DNA from: Alteromonas halophila
GTDB lineage: Bacteria > Pseudomonadota > Gammaproteobacteria > Enterobacterales > Alteromonadaceae
DNA: 64,000 nt
Assembly: GCF_014651815.1 (NCBI RefSeq)
Contig: NZ_BMXP01000013.1
Coordinates: 1 to 64,000, forward strand
Reading direction: 5' to 3'
Under the pieces are notes generated by a model, which was not told where the DNA came from, searched no databases, and saw only the letters and a program-made list of their open reading frames with translations. Of this stretch, positions 32,777-42,562 are shown one piece after another; positions within the stretch are counted from its first letter, which is position 1; every line of letters begins with the position of its first letter. The position numbers were made by a program, and so were the translations under genes.

Positions 32777-34243
32777 TTAAGAAGACAATGTACGAATCAG
32801 ATTCTTATAGTCTTCTTTTATATCATGACTTTCTTCTCTAAGCTGCTCTATTTTTCTGCAGGCATGGAGGACCGTTGTATGGTCCCGCCCGCCAAACGCA
32901 TTCCCTAACTCAGGCAAGCTGTGATTGGTCAGTTCCTTGGCTAACGCCATAGCGACCTGACGCGGGCGCGCAACGCTTCTGCTTCTGCGTTTAGACAGAA
33001 TATCAGCAACCTTGATTTTATAATAGTCAGCGACGGTTTTTTGTATGTTGTCTACCGTTACCAGTTTTTCCTGTAGTGCCAGCAAATCCCGCAACGCTTC
33101 ACGTACGAAGTCGATAGTAATAGGCCGGCCGGTAAAGTTCGCGTTAGCAATCACGCGATTTAACGCGCCTTCCAGTTCCCGCACATTGGAGCGCAGTCGC
33201 TTAGCGATGAAAAAAGCAACTTCATTTGGCAACTGAATTCTGTTTTCGGCCGCTTTGCGCATGAGAATGGCGACCCGTGTTTCCAGCTCAGGCGGTTCAA
33301 TGGCGATCGTTAATCCCCAGCCGAATCGGGATTTCAATCTGTCCTCTACACCGTCAATTTCTTTAGGGTAACGATCAGAGGTAAGGATGATCTGCTGATT
33401 CCCCTCCAGCAATGCATTAAAGGTATGGAAGAACTCTTCCTGTGACCGTTCTTTATTGGCAAAGAACTGGATGTCATCAATAAGCAACGCGTCAACAGAA
33501 CGGTAGAACCGTTTGAAGTCCTCAATAGCGTTGTTTTGCAGTGCCTTCACCATATCCTGCACAAAGCGTTCGGAGTGCATATAAACAATTTTAGCATCTG
33601 GACGATTCGCGATGATGCCATTCCCTACCGCATGCAAGAGGTGAGTTTTACCCAGACCGGTGCCACCATAAATGAACAAGGGGTTATAAGAGCCCCCAGG
33701 ATTATTCGCCACCTGTGTCGCCGCTGCCCGTGCCAGCTGGTTTGACTTACCTTCGACAAAGTTTTCGAACTTATACGTGGGATTGATATTACTCTTGTGC
33801 TTCATTCCCTCAGGAATAGGGACAACAGACGGCGCATTGCTCCCTCTGGCGACAGCAACGGTATTGGTCGCTTTCTCGTCATTCTGCTGTACATAACCCG
33901 CATTCCCCTGAAACTGACCGGAGCCGGCTTCACGCTGCGCGGGTTTATCCGGAACGTCTTTAGGCGTCACCGAAGGACGTGAACGAACCGCCGTTGGCGC
34001 GTGATTTCGGCTCACGACATCCAGGCGCAGCGCAGGGGCATCGCTACCTGCAAACTCGGCAAGTAGCTGAGAAATTTTATCAAGGTATTTATCCCGGACC
34101 CAATCGAGAATAAAGCGGTTTGGCGCATAAAGCGCGAGCGATCCCGACTCTTCCTCAGATGATAATGGCCTTATCCACATACTGAATTGTTGGGTCGGCA
34201 ATTCCTGTTTTAACCGCTCCAGGCAAAGATTCCAAAGTGACAT
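32777..34243 (-). CDS. dnaA: chromosomal replication initiator protein DnaA
   Basis: 488 aa (E. coli 467). Opens oriC and helps load the helicase. Domain I (about 1-85), a long variable domain II (about 90-150), AAA+ domain III with Walker [15 protein letters not shown] and Walker [10 protein letters not shown], and domain IV with the DNA-binding signature [19 protein letters not shown]. It reads away from oriC, which is 8 kb to the right. The upstream region carries GATC sites and a DnaA box consistent with autoregulation. Confidence 0.99.
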   Translation of the reverse strand: MSLWNLCLERLKQELPTQQFSMWIRPLSSEEESGSLALYAPNRFILDWVRDKYLDKISQLLAEFAGSDAPALRLDVVSRNHAPTAVRSRPSVTPKDVPDKPAQREAGSGQFQGNAGYVQQNDEKATNTVAVARGSNAPSVVPIPEGMKHKSNINPTYKFENFVEGKSNQLARAAATQVANNPGGSYNPLFIYGGTGLGKTHLLHAVGNGIIANRPDAKIVYMHSERFVQDMVKALQNNAIEDFKRFYRSVDALLIDDIQFFANKERSQEEFFHTFNALLEGNQQIILTSDRYPKEIDGVEDRLKSRFGWGLTIAIEPPELETRVAILMRKAAENRIQLPNEVAFFIAKRLRSNVRELEGALNRVIANANFTGRPITIDFVREALRDLLALQEKLVTVDNIQKTVADYYKIKVADILSKRRSRSVARPRQVAMALAKELTNHSLPELGNAFGGRDHTTVLHACRKIEQLREESHDIKEDYKNLIRTLSS

Positions 34244-34383
34244 AGGCGAACATAGCTCCGGTGCTCGCTGTAAGAACCAATAAATAAGGGGCCGACGGGC
34301 AATAGCGCACTCCGTCTAACGATAAGACCAATGCAACAGATATCGGGTAACAGCGAGAGAATTAGTTTTCTTTTTTCTTGTCC

Positions 34384-34604
34384 TGTGGATTATCCTCGCA
34401 AGCTGCTTCAATGTAAATATTGATCTGTTGCGATCTTTCTGATCAGAAACATAAACTTATGTATTTAAAGGATTAATTAAAAAATTAAAAATAAACCCTG
34501 CTACGATCGCAGATCACTGTATCGATGATCAGCGATATAGATCCGGATGATAATGTTACGTTTTTTACCGTTTTTAAGTGATGTCAACGGCAAACTGTGG
34601 ATAA
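34384..34604. promoter_or_regulatory. dnaA upstream region: GATC cluster and DnaA boxes
   Basis: Seven GATC sites in 122 bp (34422, 34432, 34441, 34505, 34512, 34527, 34540), one perfect DnaA box (34596-34604, minus orientation), one single-mismatch box (34384-34392), and A/T-rich stretches at 34450-34498 and 34603-34630. Likely dnaA autoregulation and SeqA sequestration. It is the core of the 613-bp gap between divergent dnaA and rpmH, which holds no other gene. Confidence 0.65.
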
Positions 34605-34724
34605 TTTTATTTTATTTATTTTTTTATTCACAAACATGCAGCCTCAGGTCACCACATCGACGCTGATTATTTGTGTAATGCACAAAAAACCAACCAAAAA
34701 AGTGTTATTTCACCGCACAGGACA

Positions 34725-34753
34725 TTGACATTAGGCCGCGAGATCTCTATAGT
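34725..34753 (+). promoter_or_regulatory. rpmH promoter
   Basis: TTGACA, 17-bp spacer, TATAGT: a near-consensus sigma-70 promoter about 105 bp before rpmH. A GATC site sits in the spacer, so it could be affected by Dam methylation. Confidence 0.75.
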
Positions 34754-34856
34754 TCAGCGTCCTTTTTGAGTGGGCTTTCAGGCGGGCACAGCAAGTAGTT
34801 GGCTGTGTAATACCGATGAAACGCCTGAAGTTAATTAAACAAGTGAGACTTTGGTC

Positions 34857-34991
34857 ATGAAAAGAACATTTCAACCGAGCAATCTGAAACGCAAGCGTTC
34901 TCACGGTTTCCGCGCCCGCATGGCGACTAAAAACGGTCGTAAAGTGCTGGCGGCTCGCCGTGCAAAAGGTCGTGCTCGTCTTTCAGCATAA
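34857..34991 (+). CDS. rpmH: 50S ribosomal protein L34
   Basis: 44 aa. Very basic, beginning [19 protein letters not shown] and ending ARLSA, the standard L34 sequence. Upstream of rnpA in the conserved rpmH-rnpA-yidD-yidC cluster. Strong promoter at 34725; the leader of about 95 nt has no good Shine-Dalgarno beyond AAGTGAGA. Confidence 0.97.
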   Translation: MKRTFQPSNLKRKRSHGFRARMATKNGRKVLAARRAKGRARLSA

Positions 34992-35010
34992 CCGATAGCG
35001 CTAGTCCAAA

Positions 35011-35367
35011 GTGGGTGAAAATCACTTTTCCAGGGAGTTACGTCTGTTAACTCCCTCCCACTTTACGCATGTTTTTGATAACGCCACCCCTGCTGTATCC
35101 CCTTCCTTTACCGTTTTAGCAAGAAAAAGTGATAACCCGACGCCGCGTCTGGGTATAACCATTTCTAAAAAACGCGTTCGTAAGGCACATGACAGAAACC
35201 GAATAAAACGACTGATCCGGGAAAGTTTTCGTCACAAGCGACAACACCTGCCCAATGTCGATATCATCGTGATTGGAAAAAGTGGCGCCGACAATCTGTC
35301 AAATCAGGAAGTGTTCACCATCCTGGAAAAGTTATGGAAAAAGTTAGCAAAGCGTTGCAGCGACTAA
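35011..35367 (+). CDS. rnpA: ribonuclease P protein component
   Basis: 118 aa (E. coli 119), GTG start. Protein subunit that helps the RNase P RNA process tRNA precursors. The RNR motif region [19 protein letters not shown] and KRLIRESFR is clear. 19 bp after rpmH; its 3' end overlaps yidD by 34 bp. Confidence 0.95.
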   Translation: MGENHFSRELRLLTPSHFTHVFDNATPAVSPSFTVLARKSDNPTPRLGITISKKRVRKAHDRNRIKRLIRESFRHKRQHLPNVDIIVIGKSGADNLSNQEVFTILEKLWKKLAKRCSD

Positions 35368-35603
35368 CCATTGCCCTGCCCTTTTTCATCATCAAGTGCT
35401 ACCAGTGGTTCATTTCTCCTATCCTTGGGCAACGTTGCCGGTTTCATCCAACCTGTTCATTTTACGCGCTTGAAGCACTAAAAACTCACGGATTGCTAAT
35501 TGGCGGTTGGTTATCAATCAAACGCATATTAAAATGCCACCCTTTGCACGCCGGTGGTTTTGATCCGGTACCGGAAAAACAACAACAGAAACCCCCAAAA
35601 TAA
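35334..35603 (+). CDS. yidD: membrane protein insertion efficiency factor YidD
   Basis: 89 aa (E. coli 85). Small membrane-associated protein that aids YidC. Contains the family signature [15 protein letters not shown]. Overlaps rnpA by 34 bp and ends 10 bp before yidC, so translation is probably coupled. Confidence 0.95.
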   Translation: MEKVSKALQRLTIALPFFIIKCYQWFISPILGQRCRFHPTCSFYALEALKTHGLLIGGWLSIKRILKCHPLHAGGFDPVPEKQQQKPPK

Positions 35604-35613
35604 AGAGACCTCT

Positions 35614-37314
35614 ATGGAATCGCAACGAAGTTTTCTGATAATTGGCCTTGCGCTGGTAAGTTTTTTACTCTGGCAGCAATGGCAGAAAGATTATGGGCCT
35701 CAGCCAGTCGCCCAGACGGAAATGTCGTCTTCTGAATCTCAAACCGCCGGCGCACAGAGCCAGGGAGTTCCGTCATTTGACGATTCCGCATCCGGCAACG
35801 CCACTTCAGCAGGCAATCAAAGCAGCGCAGATGTCCCCGTTTCGGATGCTGCACCTGCTCCTGTACAACAAAATACTGCGCGCACTATTGTTGTTCGCAC
35901 CGATACACTGGATTTGCGGATCGATTTATTAGGGGGTGACGTGATTGTTGCCGACCTGCTGAAGTTTCCGGTGAAACAGGGTGCCGAAGAACCGTACAGC
36001 CTGCTGCGCTCATCAAACGGGCTACATGTTGCGCAAAGTGGCCTGGTCGGTGCACAGGGTCCCGATGCAAGTGGTCAGGGCCGGCCTGTTTACCGCGCCG
36101 AGAAAGAAATTTATGAAATGACCGGCGATACACTTGAGGTTCCGTTAACCTGGCGCAACGATAAAGGCCTTGAAGTCACAAAAACCTTCACCTTTAACCG
36201 CGACAGTTACAATGTCGATGTCAGCTTCAGCATTACTAATAACACGGCTACCCCCGCTTCCGTGCAACAATATGCGCAACTTAAGCAGGATACACAGGTG
36301 GAGCAGGATGACAGCATGATGTTTATGCCCACCTACCGTGGTGCCGCATTCTCAAGCGAAGACGAGCGTTATACCAAATATGACTTTGGCGATATTGAAG
36401 ATGGCAATCTGCGCCGTAAAACCGCGGCTGGCTGGGCAGCGATGCTTGAGCATTATTTCGTGTCTGCCTGGGTGCCACCACAGGATCAGACCAATACCAT
36501 CTACTCTCGTAATCTGTCAGATCGCTATGCAGTTATTGGTTTTCTGGGCGAGCCTGCCACTATCCAGTCTGGCGAATCACAACGTCTGACCTCGACTCTG
36601 TACATGGGGCCAAAAGATCAGGATAACCTGGCGAAGCTGGCACGCGGCCTGGATCTGACGGTGGACTACGGCATCCTTTGGTGGATATCCAAACCCTTAT
36701 TTCACCTGCTGCAGTTCCTGCACAGTCTGGTCGGAAACTGGGGCTTTGCCATTATCCTTATCACGATTATCGTGAAAGGCGCCATGTACCCGCTTACCAA
36801 GAAGCAATACGAGTCGATGGCGCGCATGCGTAATCTGGCGCCGAAGATGCAGCAGTTAAAAGAGCGTCATGGCGATGACCGTCAGAAGATGTCGCAATCG
36901 ATGATGGAACTGTATAAAAAGGAAAAGGTGAATCCCATGGGTGGCTGTCTGCCACTGTTACTGCAGATGCCGATTTTCCTGGCGCTATACTGGGTATTCA
37001 TGGAAAGTGTGGAGTTACGCCACGCTGACTTCATCCTGTGGATCACTGATCTGTCGGTGAAAGACCCGTACTTCGTGCTGCCAATCCTGACCGGCGCCAG
37101 CATGTACCTGTTGCAAAAAATGCAGCCAACCACCATTAGTGATCCGATGCAGCAGAAAATTATGCAGTTCATGCCGGTCATGATGAGTATTTTCTTCCTG
37201 TGGTTCCCGGCAGGTCTGGTACTTTACTGGCTGGTCAGTAATGTAATTACGCTTATTCAGGCGAGAATGATATACGCCAATATGGAAAAGCGTGGTATAA
37301 GTTCGAAATCATAA
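35614..37314 (+). CDS. yidC: membrane protein insertase YidC
   Basis: 566 aa from the ATG at 35614 with AAAGAGA upstream; an in-frame start at 35554 lies inside yidD. Inserts proteins into the inner membrane. N-terminal transmembrane helix (about 7-22), low-complexity Ser/Ala linker (30-85), periplasmic P1 beta domain (to about 340), then the five-helix core with PMGGCLPLLLQMPIFLALYWV and FFLWFPAGLVLYWLVSN. Confidence 0.98.
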   Translation: MESQRSFLIIGLALVSFLLWQQWQKDYGPQPVAQTEMSSSESQTAGAQSQGVPSFDDSASGNATSAGNQSSADVPVSDAAPAPVQQNTARTIVVRTDTLDLRIDLLGGDVIVADLLKFPVKQGAEEPYSLLRSSNGLHVAQSGLVGAQGPDASGQGRPVYRAEKEIYEMTGDTLEVPLTWRNDKGLEVTKTFTFNRDSYNVDVSFSITNNTATPASVQQYAQLKQDTQVEQDDSMMFMPTYRGAAFSSEDERYTKYDFGDIEDGNLRRKTAAGWAAMLEHYFVSAWVPPQDQTNTIYSRNLSDRYAVIGFLGEPATIQSGESQRLTSTLYMGPKDQDNLAKLARGLDLTVDYGILWWISKPLFHLLQFLHSLVGNWGFAIILITIIVKGAMYPLTKKQYESMARMRNLAPKMQQLKERHGDDRQKMSQSMMELYKKEKVNPMGGCLPLLLQMPIFLALYWVFMESVELRHADFILWITDLSVKDPYFVLPILTGASMYLLQKMQPTTISDPMQQKIMQFMPVMMSIFFLWFPAGLVLYWLVSNVITLIQARMIYANMEKRGISSKS

Positions 37315-37322
37315 CCTTCTGT

Positions 37323-37348
37323 ACAGCCCGCATCACGCGGGCTGTTTT
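37323..37348 (+). terminator. yidC terminator
   Basis: ACAGCCCGC-ATCAC-GCGGGCTGT followed by TTTG, directly after the yidC stop codon. It separates the rpmH cluster from yajQ; the T-run is short, so some read-through is likely. Confidence 0.75.
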
Positions 37349-37366
37349 GTCTAAGAGGATAAACAC

Positions 37367-37849
37367 GTGCCATCATTTGATATTGTTTCTGAAATCAACA
37401 TGGAAGAAGTGCGCAACGCCACGGAAAATGCCAGTCGTGAACTGTCCACACGCTTCGACTTTCGCGGTGTTGATGCCAGTTTTGAATATAAAGACAAAAC
37501 CGTTGTCATGACCGCGCAAGCCGAATTCCAGCTGCAGCAAATGGAATCGATGTTCCGCGGCGCCTGCGCGAAACGGGGGGTTGATACCTCCGCACTGGAA
37601 GTAAAGCCTTTTGATCACCATGGCAAAACGTATCGCCAGACCATCATCTTCAAAGAAGGGATAGAGCAGCCCATCGCCAAAAAAATCGTTAAGCTGATTA
37701 AAGACAGCAAAATGAAAGTACAAACGGCGATTCAGGGCGACGAGTTGCGGGTGACCGGCAAGAAACGTGATGATTTGCAGCAGGCCATGGCGCTGGTAAA
37801 AGAGTCCGATCTGGGTCAGCCGTTCCAGTTTAAAAACTTCCGCGATTAA
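37367..37849 (+). CDS. yajQ: nucleotide-binding protein YajQ (DUF520)
   Basis: 160 aa, GTG start with AAGAGGAT upstream. Begins [21 protein letters not shown] and contains STRFDFRG, as in E. coli YajQ (163 aa). Members bind GTP/ATP and in Xanthomonas bind cyclic di-GMP. The place between yidC and mnmE is not that of E. coli; two bases separate it from mnmE, suggesting coupling. Confidence 0.92.
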   Translation: MPSFDIVSEINMEEVRNATENASRELSTRFDFRGVDASFEYKDKTVVMTAQAEFQLQQMESMFRGACAKRGVDTSALEVKPFDHHGKTYRQTIIFKEGIEQPIAKKIVKLIKDSKMKVQTAIQGDELRVTGKKRDDLQQAMALVKESDLGQPFQFKNFRD

Positions 37850-37851
37850 TC

Positions 37852-39240
37852 ATGACAGATAGCGCCTTTTCATCAGAGACCATCACCGCCCAGGCCACCG
37901 CACCAGGTCGTGGTGGTGTGGGTATTGTGCGGGTATCCGGTCCACAGGCTGGCAACATCGCTGAGGCACTGGTAAAACAATCGCTGCCACCGCGTCAGGC
38001 TGTGTACACCCCTTTTTATGATGCGCATGGCAATGTCATTGATCAGGGGCTCGCTCTGTACTTTGTAAATCCGCACTCCTTCACCGGTGAAGACGTGCTT
38101 GAGCTGCATGGTCATGGCGGGCAGGTGGTAATGGATATGCTGCTTAATGCCGTACTGGCCACTGGCAAGGCGCGTCTGGCGCGACCGGGAGAGTTTTCAG
38201 AACAGGCGTTCATGAATGATAAGCTGGATTTGGCACAGGCCGAAGCCATTGCCGATTTAATCGATGCCAGCTCTGCACAGGCAGCCCGCAGTGCCATGCG
38301 TTCATTGCAGGGGGATTTTTCCCAGCGCATTCATGCCTTAAGTGATCAGATTATTCATCTTAGGATGTATGTGGAAGCCGCCATCGACTTTCCCGACGAG
38401 GAAATTGATTTTCTTGCCGATGGTAAAGTGGCAGCAGATTTATCCGCCATTGTCGAAAGCCTGGACAGCATTATGCGACAGGCCAAGCAAGGCAGTTTGC
38501 TGCGCGAAGGTATGCAGGTGGTGATTGCCGGACGACCTAACGCCGGTAAGTCCAGTTTGCTTAATAGCCTGGCCGGTCGTGACAGCGCCATCGTTACCGA
38601 TATCGCCGGTACAACCCGGGATGTATTGCGTGAGCACATCGATATAAACGGCATGCCAGTGCACATTATTGACACGGCCGGCTTACGGGACAGCCCGGAT
38701 AAAGTAGAAAAAATCGGCATTGAGCGGGCCTGGCAGGCCATTGAACAGGCCGATCAGGTGCTGTTTGTGGTCGATGTATCACAAACCAGCACCATCGATC
38801 CCTATGACATCTGGCCGGAGTTCATGCAAAAGTTGCCCGCCGGGATCCCGGTCACGGTGATTCGCAATAAAGCCGACCTGGTGGATGAATCCATTGGCCA
38901 TCAGCATGTCACGACAGCGCACGGGGATATCGGCGTGATCAGCTTATCTGCACGTTCGGGCAAAGGGGTGGACCTGTTACGCAAACACCTGGCCGATACC
39001 ATGGGTCTGGATACCACCACAGAAGGCCAGTTTATTGCCCGCCGCCGGCACCTTGATGCTCTTGGTCAGGCCCATACACATATACAAAGTGGTCAGCAGC
39101 AACTGCTGGACAACATGGCCGGTGAGCTGCTTGCAGAAGAGCTGCGTTTAGCCCATCAGTACTTAAGCGAAATCACCGGTGAATTTACCTCCGACGATTT
39201 GCTGGGTAAGATCTTCTCTTCTTTCTGTATTGGTAAATAG
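37852..39240 (+). CDS. mnmE: tRNA uridine-5-carboxymethylaminomethyl(34) GTPase MnmE
   Basis: 462 aa (E. coli 454). With MnmG it modifies U34 of several tRNAs. N-terminal formyl-THF-binding domain ([12 protein letters not shown]), helical domain, an inserted G domain ([29 protein letters not shown]), and the C-terminal catalytic CIGK. Directly abuts mioC. Confidence 0.98.
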   Translation: MTDSAFSSETITAQATAPGRGGVGIVRVSGPQAGNIAEALVKQSLPPRQAVYTPFYDAHGNVIDQGLALYFVNPHSFTGEDVLELHGHGGQVVMDMLLNAVLATGKARLARPGEFSEQAFMNDKLDLAQAEAIADLIDASSAQAARSAMRSLQGDFSQRIHALSDQIIHLRMYVEAAIDFPDEEIDFLADGKVAADLSAIVESLDSIMRQAKQGSLLREGMQVVIAGRPNAGKSSLLNSLAGRDSAIVTDIAGTTRDVLREHIDINGMPVHIIDTAGLRDSPDKVEKIGIERAWQAIEQADQVLFVVDVSQTSTIDPYDIWPEFMQKLPAGIPVTVIRNKADLVDESIGHQHVTTAHGDIGVISLSARSGKGVDLLRKHLADTMGLDTTTEGQFIARRRHLDALGQAHTHIQSGQQQLLDNMAGELLAEELRLAHQYLSEITGEFTSDDLLGKIFSSFCIGK

Positions 39241-39241
39241 T

Positions 39242-39676
39242 ATGAGCACCCGTTATTCCATCATTGTTGGTTCCATGCTGGGCGCCGCTGAATATGTGGC
39301 TGATGCACTGGCCGAGGTCATTCGTGAACACAATGGCCAGGCTGAGATTCACCTTGAGCCAGCACTGGACGACATTCCCAAAGACAGTGTCTGGGTGGTT
39401 TGTACATCTACGCATGGCGCCGGCGACTTGCCGGATAACATTCAGCCGTTTGCCACCTCACTGGAAAACACCGATCTCAGTGATATTTCAGCGTATATCG
39501 TGGGCCTGGGCGACAGCAGCTATGACACCTTCTGCTTTGGTGCCGAAACCATGGAAGGACTGCTCAGGAAAGGTGGCGCCACCTTGCTGGAAAAACCGCT
39601 GCATATTGATGTTCTGCACCACCCTATTCCTGAAGATGAAGCCGTGAACTGGTTTCGATCCAGGATACGTAGCTAA
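39242..39676 (+). CDS. mioC: FMN-binding flavodoxin-like protein MioC
   Basis: 144 aa from the ATG at 39242, one base after the mnmE stop (E. coli MioC 147). Flavodoxin fold: IIVGSMLGAAEYVADAL (FMN phosphate loop), CTSTHGAGDLPDN, GLGDSSYDTFCFGAE. Linked to biotin synthesis in E. coli. In E. coli it adjoins oriC; here three genes separate it from oriC. Confidence 0.92.
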   Translation: MSTRYSIIVGSMLGAAEYVADALAEVIREHNGQAEIHLEPALDDIPKDSVWVVCTSTHGAGDLPDNIQPFATSLENTDLSDISAYIVGLGDSSYDTFCFGAETMEGLLRKGGATLLEKPLHIDVLHHPIPEDEAVNWFRSRIRS

Positions 39677-39680
39677 TGCT

Positions 39681-40346
39681 ATGACATTAAACGATGCAGA
39701 GCGTGCCGCCTTACACATACCGCTTGCCAATGATGCACGCGTATTATACTGCCTGGGACTCAGACCTGACGCGAATGAGAAAACCGGCGCCAGTGCGCCC
39801 CTGGACTATCGCGCATTGCTGACACTGTTAAATGCGGATAACAAAGATGCCCCTTATCAGCGCGGTCGCCAGATCAACAGCTTATTAAAACAGCTGGACA
39901 GCGCGGGGTTAGTTACCCTTGTCAGCGGGACTGACTTTGAACATTCGCTGAACGGTCAGCAGGTGATGCTGCCGCTGTGCAAACTGGCGCAGTCTGCTTT
40001 TGAGACTCTGCATTCCACCCACACTGGTATGACGCGTCACTGGCAACCCGACAACGCTCTGTATAAAGAGCTTACAGCCTTAATGGGCGTCATCGACAGT
40101 GACTTTGATGACCAGGATGTGGGCGAGTTCGTGGCCTACTGGCTAGGGCGGCCAGACGCGGTATTCAGTTTATTTCAGTGGACTCAGAAGTTTGCCTACA
40201 GCATGCGTAAAAAGCGTCTCGCGGCCGGTTATGTGCCAACCCGTCGCGTAGGTAACCAGACCACCAAGGTTGCAGCCGGTGTCGAAGCGGATGATAATGC
40301 CCGTAAACTGGTAGAGAAATACGCCGCCAAGAAGCCTGAATCGTAA
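39681..40346 (+). CDS. DnaT-like protein (primosome / helicase-loader partner)
   Basis: 221 aa. The C-terminal half (about 110-185) matches the DnaT DNA-binding domain: RHWQPDNALYKELTALMGV, FVAYWLGRPDAVFSLFQW, QKFAYSMRKKR, which parallels E. coli DnaT's W.PD...FIAYW...VQWQQKLARS pattern. The N-terminal half is helical and unnamed. In E. coli DnaT works with PriA/PriB and DnaC in replication restart. It sits just before a DnaC-like gene (2-bp gap), so the two likely form a functional pair. Confidence reflects a family assignment by eye. Confidence 0.78.
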   Translation: MTLNDAERAALHIPLANDARVLYCLGLRPDANEKTGASAPLDYRALLTLLNADNKDAPYQRGRQINSLLKQLDSAGLVTLVSGTDFEHSLNGQQVMLPLCKLAQSAFETLHSTHTGMTRHWQPDNALYKELTALMGVIDSDFDDQDVGEFVAYWLGRPDAVFSLFQWTQKFAYSMRKKRLAAGYVPTRRVGNQTTKVAAGVEADDNARKLVEKYAAKKPES

Positions 40347-40348
40347 TT

Positions 40349-41167
40349 ATGGAATCAATTAAAGATCGCATCGCTAATCTCGCAAGAGCGATGAACAAAA
40401 AGCCAGAGATGGACGGTGAGTACATCGACTATCCGACGCTGCGCAAACAGTACGAGCAACAGGCCAGTCAGGATATTCAGGCGTTGCAGCAACGTACCAA
40501 GCAGGAGCGCATAGAAACCATTCATGGTCGTTCCGATCTGAATCCCAAATGGACCTTTGCCAACCTGATAGAAGACAGCGATGATGTAATTGAGGCGATT
40601 TCGATAGCCAAATCCTTTATTGCTGCGCATGATGATCCGTCCTGGCGTCAGAGTGGCTCGCATATGATGCTGTTCTATGGTGACTATGGCCGTGGCAAGT
40701 CGCACATAGCAGGTGCTATGGCCCATCAGCTAATTGAACAGTATGAAATCTCGGTACTCTACCGGCAATTATCTACGCTGCTGGAAATGCGTTATTTCTC
40801 TTACGATTACAGTGCAAAGGACAATATTGGTGAGAAGTTCCGTGAAGCCAATCAGGAACTGCTCGACGTGGATCTGCTGATTCTGGATGAGGTATGCGTC
40901 AACGAAACCGTTCTGAAGAAAAATACCCAGAGCTGGCTGGGTAATCTGCTGCGCCAGCGCCTGGTTAATAAGAAAAACTGTATTCTCATCACTAACCATA
41001 ACCTGCAGGATTTAGAACAGGCTGTCGGGCGCTACTGCTTTGAATCCATCAAGGAATACGATACCTACAAGGTCAGATTCTCCGGACCCAGCCGACGCAC
41101 AGCCGTCTCCCAGGAGGATGATCCACACTCGGCTCCTCAGGGCTATCAGCCCAATCAAATAAAATAG
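40349..41167 (+). CDS. DnaC-like AAA+ helicase loader
   Basis: 272 aa (E. coli DnaC 245). N-terminal helical region (about 1-85) where DnaC contacts DnaB; then an AAA+ domain: Walker A GDYGRGKSHIAGAMA, Walker B DLLILDEVCVNE, sensor-like CILITNHNL, and arginine-finger-type SGPSRR near the C-terminus. DnaC loads DnaB at origins and forks. Genes of this type are viewed as phage-derived replacements for DciA in some gammaproteobacteria. It follows the DnaT-like gene by 2 bp. Confidence 0.85.
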   Translation: MESIKDRIANLARAMNKKPEMDGEYIDYPTLRKQYEQQASQDIQALQQRTKQERIETIHGRSDLNPKWTFANLIEDSDDVIEAISIAKSFIAAHDDPSWRQSGSHMMLFYGDYGRGKSHIAGAMAHQLIEQYEISVLYRQLSTLLEMRYFSYDYSAKDNIGEKFREANQELLDVDLLILDEVCVNETVLKKNTQSWLGNLLRQRLVNKKNCILITNHNLQDLEQAVGRYCFESIKEYDTYKVRFSGPSRRTAVSQEDDPHSAPQGYQPNQIK

Positions 41168-41281
41168 GCATTTAAACCTTCCGCGTTTACCCAGCGACTA
41201 AAACCAGGATAGCCACTATCTTTAGGTATACGGTGTACAAATCGACGCTGCACACCGTTGTCGCATAAACGAGGAATCACT

Positions 41282-42064
41282 ATGACCATCACTGCCCTAT
41301 GTCGCACCGCACTACTCAGCGCTCTGTTACTCACGCCTGAGGCATTTGCCAGACAGATTGAACGGACCTTCAACGCATCACCGGGTGGCACGCTTGAAGT
41401 GCAGACACAAACCGGGAGTATCCACGTACAAACCCATGACAGAAACGAAATCCTCGTCGACATTGAAATTGAAGGTGATGATGAAGACGACTTTAGCCTT
41501 GAGTTTGAGCACGAGGGTGATGATCTGACCATCATCGGTGAAAAAGAAAGTACGGGCAGCGGCTGGTGGGGCGGGAACCGCCTGAGAGCCAGCTTTACCA
41601 TTACCGTCCCCAGAACCTTTGATCTCGACTTACACACCGCCGGCGGGCGCATAGAAACGGAGGATCTTAAAGGCGACGTGTACGCCCGCACATCAGGCGG
41701 CTCAATCATTATCGGTAATATAGAAGGCGATGTGGATTTAAGAACGTCTGGGGGCTCTATCCGTACCGAGGATATTGTTGGTGAAATTGATGCCCACACC
41801 TCCGGTGGCAGTATTGATGTGACGTTTGCAAAGCAACTTACGCAAGATGCGACGTTACGAACGTCTGGCGGCAGCATTAAGGCAAGATTGCCCGAAGATG
41901 TGCAGATTGATCTTGATGCATCAACCAGTGGCGGGCGTGTTACTACCGAATTTAACGTTGACGGACGAATAAAAAAGCGATCCATTGATGGTGAGATCAA
42001 CGGCGGCGGTCCCCGCCTGACACTGCAAACATCTGGAGGAAGCGTCCGTGTGGACAAGATCTAA
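41282..42064 (+). CDS. DUF4097-type beta-strand repeat protein, secreted
   Basis: 260 aa from the ATG at 41282 with GAGGAATCACT upstream. Signal peptide MTITALCRTALLSALLLTPEAFA. The mature part is an acidic strand-repeat protein: the tag TSGGS recurs at least five times, with ASTSGGR and AGGR variants, spaced about 20-25 residues, forming a likely beta-solenoid. DUF4097 members are envelope proteins of unknown role. It ends right at the oriC boundary. Confidence 0.78.
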   Translation: MTITALCRTALLSALLLTPEAFARQIERTFNASPGGTLEVQTQTGSIHVQTHDRNEILVDIEIEGDDEDDFSLEFEHEGDDLTIIGEKESTGSGWWGGNRLRASFTITVPRTFDLDLHTAGGRIETEDLKGDVYARTSGGSIIIGNIEGDVDLRTSGGSIRTEDIVGEIDAHTSGGSIDVTFAKQLTQDATLRTSGGSIKARLPEDVQIDLDASTSGGRVTTEFNVDGRIKKRSIDGEINGGGPRLTLQTSGGSVRVDKI

Positions 42065-42440
42065 TCCACACCCTGATCAGCGATCACGCCCGTTAAATGC
42101 GGGCGTTGTTGTGATCGCACGATCGTTTGGCAAACAACTTATCCCCACGACGATCACAAATTGATCAGAGATGTGGATATGATCCCCCAGAGCACTGTGT
42201 ATAAGCTTTGATCTAATTTTGTATGAATTGAGCGGCAGATCGCAATGTGGATAACAAAGGGGGTTATACACAGGATCTGATCCTACTTATGGATCCACGT
42301 TTCCCAAACTTATTAATCTCGCAAGTAACTGAAAATAATAGTTAATAAACACTTATAAACAGATCTGTGCGATCCTAATAACAATAAAAATAAGAGATCA
42401 TATAAAGATCTTAAGATCATAAGAGCCGATCGCACGAGCA
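42065..42440. other. oriC: Chromosomal origin of replication oriC
   Basis: 376 bp between the DUF4097 gene and mnmG. Eighteen GATC sites lie between 42075 and 42431. DnaA boxes: TTATCCCCA (42139-42147), ATATCCACA (42172-42180, minus), TTATACACA (42196-42204, minus), TTATCCACA (42246-42254, minus), TTATACACA (42264-42272, plus) and a weak one at 42353. The A/T-rich, GATC-spaced unwinding element (42350-42430) lies on the mnmG side, as in E. coli. This is the initiation site for replication. The remaining 42441-42562 holds the mnmG leader. Confidence 0.95.
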
Positions 42441-42562
42441 CACTGCCGCAGTTTTGAAGAAAATTTAACCGTTTTCTTATCGCGCTATCTCAGCTAAAAT
42501 ACGCGCCCTTTTTCCGTACAGACCGGGATCAGGCCACATTTTTCTACGTGCACGAGGTTACT

